A stretch of DNA of 64,000 nt from Patiria pectinifera. Lineage: Eukaryota; Echinodermata; Asteroidea; Valvatida; Asterinidae. The translations under genes and the position numbers were made by a program. Below, in pieces: positions 28,725 through 40,700 of this stretch. The notes beneath the pieces were generated by a model that saw nothing but the letters and a program-made list of their open reading frames with translations, had not been told where the DNA came from and did no database searches. Each line of letters starts with the position of its first letter. Positions within the stretch are counted from its first letter, which is position 1. Location: assembly GCA_029964075.1 (NCBI GenBank), contig CM057133.1, forward strand, positions 10,936,699 through 11,000,698. Direction: 5' to 3'.

Positions 28725-31700
28725 CTGTACAGGAAACAATGGGTCAAAGGTCAAGAAGTGAATTATGCTTGGTGGCATCATTCAACCGATTTCCCTTCTC
28801 AAACAAATTCAGTGAATATGTCAAAGTGCCCCAAAACACTGATTTCCAAGTAGACTCTGATGAATACATACCGCTGCCATTAATAAGTAAATACCAATTG
28901 AAGTTTGTCATTTCCGTAAAAAACGAAGGTTATTCGGACCTAATCTAGTCTCATGGTCTGATCTATAGGTCAGGCGGCTATTATTATCTTGTTGATGCAA
29001 ACAACAAGCGTAGCTTCTCAACAAATGCCACAGCCGACTGAGTCCTTTGGGAAAAATAGGTTGGGTGGAGGGATATACATTCAAATATGAAATATTCATG
29101 GTAATCCTAAGCGCTGAGTCAATGACGTCATCCTGTTTTAAGGAAGAGTTAGACAAAGGGGGGGGGGATGTCTGATCATGTCTCATCTAGATTGATGAAG
29201 CTGTTTAGTCATCAATAGTTTCAGAAGGTTTGAGAGCAACAGGATGTTAGAACACTGCTTAGTGCTTGACATTTTGCTTTACTGGTTCAAGTCCGAATAA
29301 AAATGATGGATTAATTAACCTTTTTTGAGATACATGTAGTTGGACACAATAGGACGGCACTATGGACTCTGAGCACGAGTACCCGCTCTATAGTTACAAA
29401 GAGAAAGGTTCGGGGGAAACCAATGGAAGGGACTCATACTAACATTGTCGACCATGCCTGACGCTCTTGAGTATAGAATACCATTTTGTGGACTCTCAGA
29501 ACAGCATCTCTCATGCATACTTTGCACCATACATGTAGGTGTGCAAACGAGTGCACGCACACGATGTGTCTAGAGCTCTCACAAGAGGTTATGTAGCGCC
29601 CTCTACCATTCATGAACGGAGTCTATTTGATAGGGGTAAATTGTTTTTCGGTTACCCAACATACCCGCTCAAAATAGTGCCTCCTATTGAGCCCACCACA
29701 TCTCAATGAGGCTAACTGAGCTTCCTTGTGCAAAACATACACAAACAAGCTGTACAGCCTAAGTAATGAATCTCGGTGAATATAACGGAGGTACATAAAT
29801 GTGCATGTATCCTCAACAGCTTTTTAACAGCTCGCAACGCCATAATGAATTTCAATGTATGTTTTTTATATACAAATGACAATAAATTCTATGACTAACA
29901 TGGTCAGGTGAATTTGTGAGATTGACTTTAAAGCATGATAAGGTTCTTCATGGAAGTCTCAAGACTCCATTGGACTCAGTCCGTGAACAATAGATGGTTC
30001 GGGTTCCAAACGTTTTAATTCTGGATGTGCCTAAAACAGTGGTGTCTTCACGTGTTAGCGCCAGACGCCATTGGGATTTGGGAATGCATTCAAACATCCC
30101 TCCCGGTTGTCTCTCCCAAATTTACATGAGATGAATGTTCCATTAGTAGTGAGAGTGTAGAGTTAGGACAAGTGGAAATCTAGCTGGTGTTTGTGTGAAT
30201 GTAAATGATGACAAGACTATGAATAGCAAGTGAGTCAATGTATGACAAGGTTCCCTTGATACAAACTGCCATTGCAATGGGTTGGTTCGCATTTCTTTAA
30301 TTCTTGACTTTAATTTTGTTTTTGAGCGCTGATATTGGCTGCCGTGTGGTCTCATGGCCCGCTGTAGCTTAGAGGCCTTAAGAGAGATGATGAAGAAATA
30401 TTCAGTTTTAATCATAATGCTTATATAGCGCTTTCCATCGTATCAACAATCTCAAAGCCCTTTACAATTATTACCCCGTTTATCAGGCCATGAGACCACA
30501 CGGCAGCCGATATCAGCGCTGAATCGGTCTTCGACCCTCACGCCTCACGGGTACCCATTTATACTCCTGGGTGGAGAGAGGCAATTGTAGTTAAGTGTCT
30601 TACCCAAGGGCACAAACACCATGTTCCTGGCAGGATTCGAACCCACACACCATCGTGTGTGAGTCAAACACTGTAACCACTGGACCATAGCATTCTACTA
30701 CATGTACTAGTTTTAGTGGTAGGAAAAAAACTGGAGTGAGATCTAAAGGCGGGATTCGAATCTTGGTCACAGAGGTGGAAGGTGATGAAATTACCGCTGC
30801 ATTAACTTAACTTCCGAATTCACTTTAAAATGTGCCACACATACTGCAAACTATGTACATCATGTACATATGTATTTGCATGCATGGTTCGATTGTTGAA
30901 AGTGTCAAGCAGTCGCTGCACACCTGCAATGCACCCTCGTGTGCATCTTGAGATTATTGGCATGAGAACACATCCAGAGTTCATCCACACTTATTTGAAA
31001 ACCATGCCGTTCCTGAAAATACGAATGTACAATGTAGTTTGTTGAAAAGTCAATGTTATAGGCTGGAGTCACAGTGGCCATGTATTCTACCTCAGACATA
31101 AAACACATCCCATTGTAAAGACTGCATAACTCAGCTGGTAAAGTGCCAGTAATAATTGAAGTCCAAGATTTAAAATAAATCCAACTTCTTTCTCCGACCC
31201 CAACTTTAGTGTTATAGTTTGTGTTTGATGATTAGTCAAATCCCAGTGGATTACAGCACAGCTACTGTATGTTTCTCAACACAAGGCGATTACATTTACA
31301 GAATGTAACCAAACTGTATCCACAGTAAAACCGCTACGATTCACTTGACATTTCTCCCACAGAACAAATCGATGAAGAGAAGACAAAAATCAATTACATC
31401 TACAGGCATATATTCACTGCCCAAGTGTTACTACTTAAAGAACAGTAAATCTTGCCATACTATGAAATAACGAAAGACTTTAGGAGACAAGATCTTCAAG
31501 TTGGAAGACAGGGTGACAGACGTTAATTGTACGTGTACACACATTTACGGCAGTACTTATTCACTGCTACACCACTCCAATAATTATTCTTACACCTACA
31601 TCGAACAAGATGCATACATATTTGATGCCATTCCCACTAAGCCTTACTTCAATTCCATAGTAATCAAATTATAATCCACACTTCAAGCGTGCCCATGCAT

Positions 31701-34700
31701 ATTATGTAAAAACCTCTTCCCCATTCTCCAACACTGCAGGAAAACCTTCCGGAAAAGTTCCGGATTCTAAAAATTTGACACGTATCTGAAAGAACTGTGA
31801 AACCTCATGGGACCTGAGTGGGCGTAGCACACCTTCACCAGACACACTTGCCTTCATGTTTACTGCAAGGAACAAGGATCGCTAGCTGCCAGCCTCCATA
31901 TTTTAAACTTGTTTACCTAAAAAGTGAATACATTTTGCAGGACTCTAAAAACCTAAAAACAAATTATCTTTTCCTTCATCCTCAATGAGCATCAATCTTA
32001 AGTTTAATCCTTTCCAATCTTATAATGTCTCTTTTTGCAACTCATTTTGGGACTTAGCTTTGATGTCAATAAAAAAATCCTCTTTTTTCCCATCCTCATC
32101 TTGATATTGAACAACTCAAATCCCAGTTATTGTCGACAACATAACATGTCTTGAGACAATCTCCTTGTCTCAAGGGCTTACAGTTGGTTGGAGGTGGAGG
32201 CCGGACCGAGTGGGTGTAAGTAACAAGTCATGCGAGAGACAGACGACTGGGATAAAATGAAAGGCCAAGGAGATTGTCAACGAAAATATATCTCTGAGTA
32301 GCGGCTTACGCAGGCGGAAAATTATAGAACCTGAGGGTTGATTACTTGAAGATCAACATCATCGTCATCTTGCAATCATCCCACAACAGGTGTACAATAT
32401 ATATATCCCTGGCTGCCTACTTCTAGCCTTGATCCTGTTTACTCCCATCCTACAAAAGGTTATTCTAAAAATCAACTTAAAAAAACGGTAAACAATTTTT
32501 GTAATACCGCAACCCTGTATTTTCAATGTTTGCATCCTTCAGGCACTGGTTATAACCATTCTTTCTTTGAAGTCATGTTTCCCTGGTTGACAGGCACACT
32601 GAGGGGTGTTTTTTCCCCTGACAGTCTGATTCTGTGCTTTAGGTTGGACAATTTGTTTGTCATTCTGTTTGTTCTAATTTGTCTAATTGTTTAAAGGTAT
32701 GTGTCTCAGATGCTTATATGGTGAGATGTGAATCTTGAAAGCAATCATGATCATACTGTCAGTTTGTCTGTGCATTGTTTATACATGTATGTGTACGTCT
32801 CTGTATCCCCTCATTGGTATGTGTGTTGGGTTGTCAGTTTAGATGCCATAGTGTCATCTGTCTGTCCATATGTATGAATGATCGTCATAACACTGTGCAT
32901 CTACATGCCTGTCTGTACTTAGTCTAGCTAAGGCCCTGTCTGAATGTCCTTTTGTAATTGACATTTCTTACAATCCGTCTGTTTGTTATGGTGGCTGACT
33001 GGCTGTGCATCTATCTGTCGGTCCGTCGATTTTATGATATTTCCTTCCATCTGTTTGTCACTTTAATTGGCTGTGCATCAGATTGTCTGCTTTTGATATT
33101 TCTTTCAATCGGTTTGTTAGTTTAATTGGATGTGCATCTGTCTGTCTGCTATTGATATTCATTTCAATCTGTTTGTTCGTTTAATTGGCTGTGGATCTGA
33201 TTGTCTGTCTGTTAATAATATTTCTTTCAATCTCTGTCATGGTAGCTGTGCATCTGTAAGTCAATCCTTTTTTGATATTTATTACTATCTGTTTGTCAGT
33301 TGGGTTGGCTGTCGGGCTGATTGTCTGTCTGTTGTTGATACTTCTGTCAATCTGTTTGTTGTTGATACTTCTGTCAATCTGTTTGTCAGTTTAATTGGCT
33401 GTGCATCTGATTGTCTGTAATGGTGGCTGTGCATCTAATTGCCCGTTACTGATATTTCTTTCAATCTGTTTGTCTGTTATGGTGGCTGTGCATCTGTCTG
33501 TCTGTCTGCTATTGATAATCCTTTCAATGTGTTTGTCAGTTTAATTGGCTGTGCATCTGATTGTCTGCTACTGATATTTCTTTTAATCTGTTTGTCGGTT
33601 TAATTGGCTGTGCCTCTCATTGTCTGTCTGTTGTTGGTATTTCTCCCAGTCTGTTTGTTTGCTTGCTGTTTATTAAACTCCCTCCCTCTCCTATCAATTC
33701 ATGAGCCTCCTTTGTCACCAAATCTTCATGAGGTCAACATTCTCCCTGAATGTTTACAACCCAGATTCTCTGACCCCTAAGGACCAACCTGACTATCAAA
33801 TTACCGCATTTTCATAACAACGCCAGGTTACTCATTTGCTTCCAACAAATGATGCCGTTTGCAAGTCAGTGTACCTAGAACCGTAACAAATTGGACCTGA
33901 CATATCTTCTTCCGTGATGCCACAACCTACTGTGATAATAATGAGCAGAGCGACGACTTTGGCTCGAAAAAAATATCCAAAGAAATATCCTCTCCCACAG
34001 GCGGTAGTTTTTCTGAGCCAACACAATATGTCATGTCGATACCGGGCTTATTTTCCATGACATTTTCAAAGAATTGGCAAAGACATCCATCAATACTTAA
34101 TTCACCAAACCAATGAATAAAACAAGCAAGCGTCAGAGTTTGATCAAGAGCTTCGGTTTGTAATGACGCCCGTGAGCTGATGCATTATGGAATCATTAAG
34201 ACATCACTTGCAGTCTGCAATTCATCATGTCTGGCTACAATGACAGTTGCAAATTATGCTGTAATTCAATAACAAAAGGAAAGTTTCATGAAGGAAAGTA
34301 TCAAGTATTTTCCTTTGAACACTCCAACTTTAAAATGCGCATTTCATGTACATGTATGTTTACATTTGTTTTCTAAAAATATTTTTCTCCGTTAAGCTAA
34401 TTTTTAAGTAATTTAAAAACAAGAAGATTTACAACAACTCGGGGCTACAAGCAAATTTATCTTTTTTTCACAGGATACGGTTACCATGGACACCATTTCA
34501 AAACGAAAATTAAAAGGCCCATGCAATGTGATTCTTTTTATGCAATCCTTGAAAATGCACCTTTGTGCCCCATTCAACCCCATTTTAAATTTTGTTTTGG
34601 CATTTTAAAGGGCATTTGGCATAATTTGCGTGCCTTTTTGGTTTATATGCTAATTCAAATTTCCATATTCATGAGCAAAACTGTGATGTCATTCCGGGCA

Positions 34701-37700
34701 GAAACCTCTATGTTACAGCTATTTCAGCACAAAAAAAGTTGCTAGAATTTTGTTATAGTGCCTTTTCTTTTCTTTGGTGATTCGTTGTTGTGTACGTACA
34801 TGGCAGTAAGGCAATGAGCAACCCTTTCTCACAACTGTTTTCAATGAGCAAATTTGGGTTCACAATGAGCAAATTTTGGGTTCACAATCTGAAAACAAAA
34901 CCCCTAAACTGAACAGTGCCTTCCTAAAATGACATCACAGCAACAGCCCCTCAGTTGTCTGGAATAGCATGGACATTTATTTTAATGTTTAAAGAAAATT
35001 TTCAATAAAATTCACCAAAAAAGATGTCAAAAATAATATTCACACATTTCAGAGGAGTAGAACGTTTTACAAAATGTGTTCCATCGCAAAATTCACTGCA
35101 TGGATGCTTTAATGAAGATGCTTGTTTTACAAGATGTCAAATCCTGCTCGCTCTTATCAAACATCTACCTCTAGATCCTCTCCATACTGTTGGAGGAGTG
35201 TTGGGTATATAGATCTAGCTGTCTGCATTTTGTGTACTGACATACCGCGCTGGTAAAACTGTGGATTGAATTAAGTGTCTGCAGTTGCCTGGATAAATCT
35301 TTGTGACCAAGGTTGCATGCAGTGACAGGAAAAAATAACAAGTTTTTATTACCACGGAGAAGAACATTAGCATAATGACTGCATGTGCAAACTCAAATGG
35401 TGAGCTGATAATATAATATAACATTCTCGCTCTCTAAATTGCCTTGGAATGCCTGAGGCCTACACAAATTGTATTTTAAGCTTTATTTTTCTAATTTATA
35501 TTCTTGCCATTTTTACCAACCATGTACAGGTATTTTTTTCCAGAACAGCAGTTATTCCCTTGGTGTTTTAGAGACTGGTTAGGAATTCCATACAGAACTG
35601 GGGGAAATAATGAATTTGTAATTATGTATTATTTTAAATTGAATCTGCAAGTTGAATGAAGAACATGATTATACATGTAAGTGTTCATGTGTGAATGTAG
35701 CTGGAAAACCAATCACACTTTAGCCCTGAGTAATTCCAGAAAAAAAGCTTAAACTTTAACGGTGTCAGATTCCATATCTGAGAAGGCAGTACCGTATATC
35801 TGCACAACAATTAAAAAAAAACACCTGTTTCTAAAATATATGTAATTGTAGCTATGCCCAGAAGGCTACCCTTTCTGTAAAACCTTTAAAACCTACTGTA
35901 AGAATAAGCCCATTCTTACACCCATAAGCCCACTATTTCACTGGGTAATTAATTCACATGGGCGGCTATTCTCAGTCCCGTTAGGCTACCATTCTCTCCA
36001 TCTAAAAGGAGAAGCATAGATCTGAGGGACGGCTTTCCGGAAGCCATTTATTCTGGGTTGATGGAGCACGCTGGCTTGCCTCGACCCACATCCGGAGAGA
36101 ACACAATAAGATGCTAGCCTACTTTCTGACAATCCTTCGCTTGGCCGCGTCATTAACAATGCATCAACATGAACAATGAAACAAGCGTGATTGTTGAATC
36201 TATTAATGGGTGATGAGTGCTCTATTGTAGAGGGAGAGAATTCAGACTGACGATGAGACTAGTTGGGTACCAGAAGCAAGGCTACCAGATATTTACAACT
36301 CCTGCCAAAAGCTATTATTAATACTAATAAACTGTTTTATCTTAATCGTTAAAATATATCTCATTTATTTAGAAGAATTCTTCATGTACCATGAGGTGGA
36401 ATAAACTAAAGTAAAAAACTGCACAAAATGGTACCCTCTATGGACTACTCATAAAGTGTGACAGGCAGAATTACAAAATATATTTATAAAAGATATTTAC
36501 TCAATATGAGGTCTTTTTTGTTTTTGTTTTTCGTTTCTTAAAATAAATCTGATGACTCTAATGACTTACAATTTAAAAAAATTTGCAATATAATGTAATT
36601 TTCTATAAATTTGATACAACTTTGAAGTTGTAAAAATGGTATGGTACCGTATTTCATGGTTTGTATACATTGTGTCAGGAAAATCTGAAATTTCCGAACC
36701 TTGTGTTGTTTATGCTCAGCCGTGTATAAATTTAGGCCTAGATTATACTTGAAATCCTCCGCACTGTTCCAGGATGTCACTGGCTCTGCCTCAACATATT
36801 GATTGCTGGAGGATTTTGCAGGATTGATGCAGTGATCACCCCTCCAAGGACCACATTCAAGAAATGGCAGAGGACTTTGCAGGATTGAGGCTGTGTTCAA
36901 TTTTTACATGGAGGCAGTTAGAGGATTTTGCAGGATTGAGGTTGCATCCTAGTAAAAATGCCTAGGGGGTTAGGGTTTAATGCCACATCATGGACTAGGT
37001 ATGATCATCTTGATATTTTTCGATTGACGTAAAGTGCATAACCTTTTCTTTTTTATCAGGACACAAGAACTAGTTCTTTTAATCTCCGAAGTGCAAGTCA
37101 CTAACCTAACACACTGGATGTGAATATCCCAATGCGTGTCAAGCCTGGAGCAAAAATATTGCCTAACTAAACAGTGACTATTCAAAGTGCGTCTGTCTAG
37201 AAACACTAGAGAATGGCACTTCAGTATTGGTCGTAATAAAACGCTGCCATTCCTCATGTTACTGTCATCAATGTCTGGAAAGATGAGGATTAAGCCTCCT
37301 ACGCAAACATATATTCTGTGCCAAGTTGTCCTTGCAGTCAAAATCAATCCCGTGACTGTTTTCAACAGTTACGAGCTCCCAGCCTACATAAAGCAGTCTT
37401 GACTGGCTGTGACTGTTTATGTAACTTGATACAGCTAAGCTTTGACAGTAGGTGATTGATAAGCCAGTTGTGCCAACTTCTTGCCTGCTTTTGTCTGTTG
37501 AATCAATTTGACTAGTCACAGTGCTTGCTTGAAATATGATCTGACTGTTGGTGACTAGCCTGTGTAAAAGGCATGGCAGGGAAGAGGATTGATATTTTGA
37601 CTGTCTGTGACTGTTCAAACAGGAGGGTCAAAGATACTGGAAACATTTGCTTTTGTGCATTTTTTTTCATTTGAAACAAACAATATGCTCAAAATCTTAA

Positions 37701-40700
37701 GAATGGTGCATAACAACTAACTTGTTGAAGTTTCAGTTCAGTGGAAACAATACATTTTGAGAAAACAGAGGGAGCATATGCACAATTGTTTGGGTCTCGT
37801 AACTAGATTCTGTTGCTAACACATCTGTACCAGTGGGCACAGTTTCTCAGACTACCTTCAATGATTCTTTTCTTCCGATTGATGACATAGCAGGAGGAAT
37901 AATTTCACAGGGTATTTGGTTCCAGTCCTATCTTCACTTTGAGCATGGTATTTTCTCGTTAAACTGGTAGGTACGTTTCCGGGTAATTGCATATATCCAA
38001 CGTGCCTTTAAGGTTGCTACTTTTTCTGACACAATACACTATGTTGTTACGTTCTTCAAACTCGTAACGCATTCTTCACAATGTCACATCCGTGTTCTAC
38101 AGTTATAAATGTGTTAACAGTTTAGACAGTCTTTGTAATGGATTTGTGGAAGGATAGAATTCCAGATAATGGAATGGATCTGGATTGGAAAGTTTGCTGG
38201 AAATTTGATTCATAAAAGTAATCAGTTTGATTTTCAGGCTTGAGAAAACACAAAACACTTTATTTCAATGGCATTATGTGGTCAAAATCATGCAAAGAAT
38301 GTATTTTTGGGGAATAACACATTCCGTAGATTTCCCCAACTGCCAGCCCCAGGCAGTGTACTGTGCACTTGCGTATTGACACTTGCCGCATCAGAATCAG
38401 CTGTTTTGTGACCAAGGCTTTGACTTTCACCATTCACACGATACAGTTAATAGCCGTAGCCGTGACTCCACATGAATTATGTCATCTTGGGATTTCTAAA
38501 GGATCGATCACAGGGGGCAATCTGCCGAATGTCGCCGGAGGGTAATGACTGCGATTCCTATTACACAATGTTGCATGCGATGCACAATGTCAACTCACAT
38601 GGGAATACAGCCCGTAGCATGATACTTTGACTTTTATCCAAAAAGCTTGTTTGTGCCATTTTACCTACAGATCCATACAGATGAAATTTCACTTGTTACT
38701 TGTTGGAAATAGACTTCTCGTTAATTTGGTTTGTTATGCAAGGCGGTTATTAACTATGGTGCCACTGACACTAAAGACAAAAATGTATTTCATGAGATAA
38801 CAACTAAAATTTTGCGACAATGCATATTTTTTTTTCACGACCTTGGAAACCTTTTTTTGCGACATGAAATTCACGGAGTTTTTGTGTGATTATTTATTTC
38901 CATATCGAACAGGCTTATGATGACTTTGCATGCACTAGTTCCATATTTATTTATTTATTTATTTATTTATTCCATTTCTTTACCCAGGGTATATAACCAA
39001 AATATACAGCATACTTTCTCCTGTAGCTATTTTTCACATCCAAAATGCATGGGTTATGGTCCAGTGCAGAGGTAAAATATAAGTTGAATATTACAAAGGC
39101 CTTATTAAAGGTACAGTCCATCATTTGCAATTTATGCATTCTGTTCATTTGAAGCAACAAAAATGCTCAAAATCTAAAGAAGGGTGCTAACAACTAACCT
39201 GATGAAGTTTTAGCTCAGCTTCAGCTGTATATTTGGAGAAAAACAACATTCTAGGATCTTGATTTCAAATCAAAAGTTGCTGAATCATGTTTTAAATTGG
39301 GCCTGAATTCAGCGTCCGAGACACGTTCTCACTGAGCCAATTGCAGCTACGCAATGTCGTGTGTGCGTCGTGTAAACGCCTGCGCGCTTTGCCGAATAAA
39401 AACAATGAACTACTAACGAAAATTTCCAACGATAGACGCATTGTTGGAAAGGCCTTTTTTCATTGATTTTTTTCAAAATGACAGCATGCCAGAAAGAATA
39501 ATTTTACAGGGAGTTTAGTTCTCTTACTATCTCTCAACCAAGTATGTTTTTCAACAATAATTATGTCAGTTACATTTTGGATAGCTGCAAATGATGGACT
39601 GTAGCTTTAAAGTCACCGAACTGATCACATGCCAGTGACTGGGTTTGAGTGATTATGTAAATCCGTCAAATTACATGAGAGAAAATGTATGTTTTGAAAA
39701 ACATATATCGAGCTTGTATAAAATATTTGTGACAAAAATTTTGTGAATGCATGTCGTGAATCTTATGCTGAATTTTTTTTTGCAATGTCGTTAAATAAGT
39801 TGAGATGTCGTAAAAAATTGAGGTGTCTTGAAATATATTATTTATGTCTTTTATATCCCTTAATTCAGGGCCACCATAATTAATGGATATTTATTCAGGC
39901 CTATTGCAAATGTATGCGCACGTAACACTGCTAGGTGATATGTATTATTGTTAAAGGTACATATATCTTGGATTTTCACGACATGAGTCATTTTATCTGG
40001 CATGTTTTCGCTAGCGCCCTGATCTTGTTTTGCCGGTGTTCCATCCAACATCAACATCTAATAAAAACCTACATGTGAGCTTCATGAACATTTTACTAAG
40101 CTTTTGCACAATGACACTTCTCCACGAACAGACACAATTTTTAAACAACGTAACTCGGGTTGAAAGGTCAAAGTTGACTTACCGCATCCAGGCCGGAGGT
40201 CATGATAAGGAACGCCGCAGGTGATTGATGGCCACGCGCTGTAGAGCTAGATGGCTCATTGTTACACTGCAAGATGTCCTCATACTCGGACTTCCCCGTG
40301 TGGAACTCATAGTCCTGACCAAAAAATAGGGCAACACACAAAAATGAAATTGAAGAGAAATATATTTACATATACCTAATTAAGTTTACTAAACAAGAAG
40401 TAGACAATGTTATTTCTGGGCAAGAGACTTTGGTTCAACCCTAGGAATTATGCAAAGACTGCGAAATGTATGTATGTAATACCAAGTCAAGTCTGTTATT
40501 AAGAGAAAGACGATAGTCTTGGAATCGAACACTTGAAATATTGTCAAACTCATGTCAAAACTTGAGTCAAATAACAAAGTGTTATTTAAGACTTTTGCAA
40601 AAGACTCAAATTCCAGCTTCAGTCTCTGGAATTGAGTACTCTGTTTAAATCCTGTCCAAGTTTGGTTAAAAATTAAACATTTTCATTTTTTTTGCTTCTA

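Larger units (their letters stand above)
28725..40182 (-). other. Aminopeptidase intron 14 (11.5 kb) and its contents
   Basis: Bounded by donor GCG|gtaagt (at 40,182) and acceptor tttcctgtacag (at 28,725). It holds a tRNA-derived SINE near 30.4-30.7 kb, a degenerate minisatellite at 33.0-33.7 kb, family B at 34.5-35.1 kb, three spaced copies of a 'ttttgcaggattga' motif near 36.8-36.95 kb, a family C repeat at 37.4-37.6 kb, family A copies at 37.65-38.0 and 39.1-39.6 kb, and a (TTTA)n run near 38.95 kb. I see no other gene nested inside. Confidence 0.7.

Noticed and set aside
33130..33420. 96-codon repeat protein
   Set aside because: The frame is produced by the minisatellite period, and neighbouring copies of the repeat break it.
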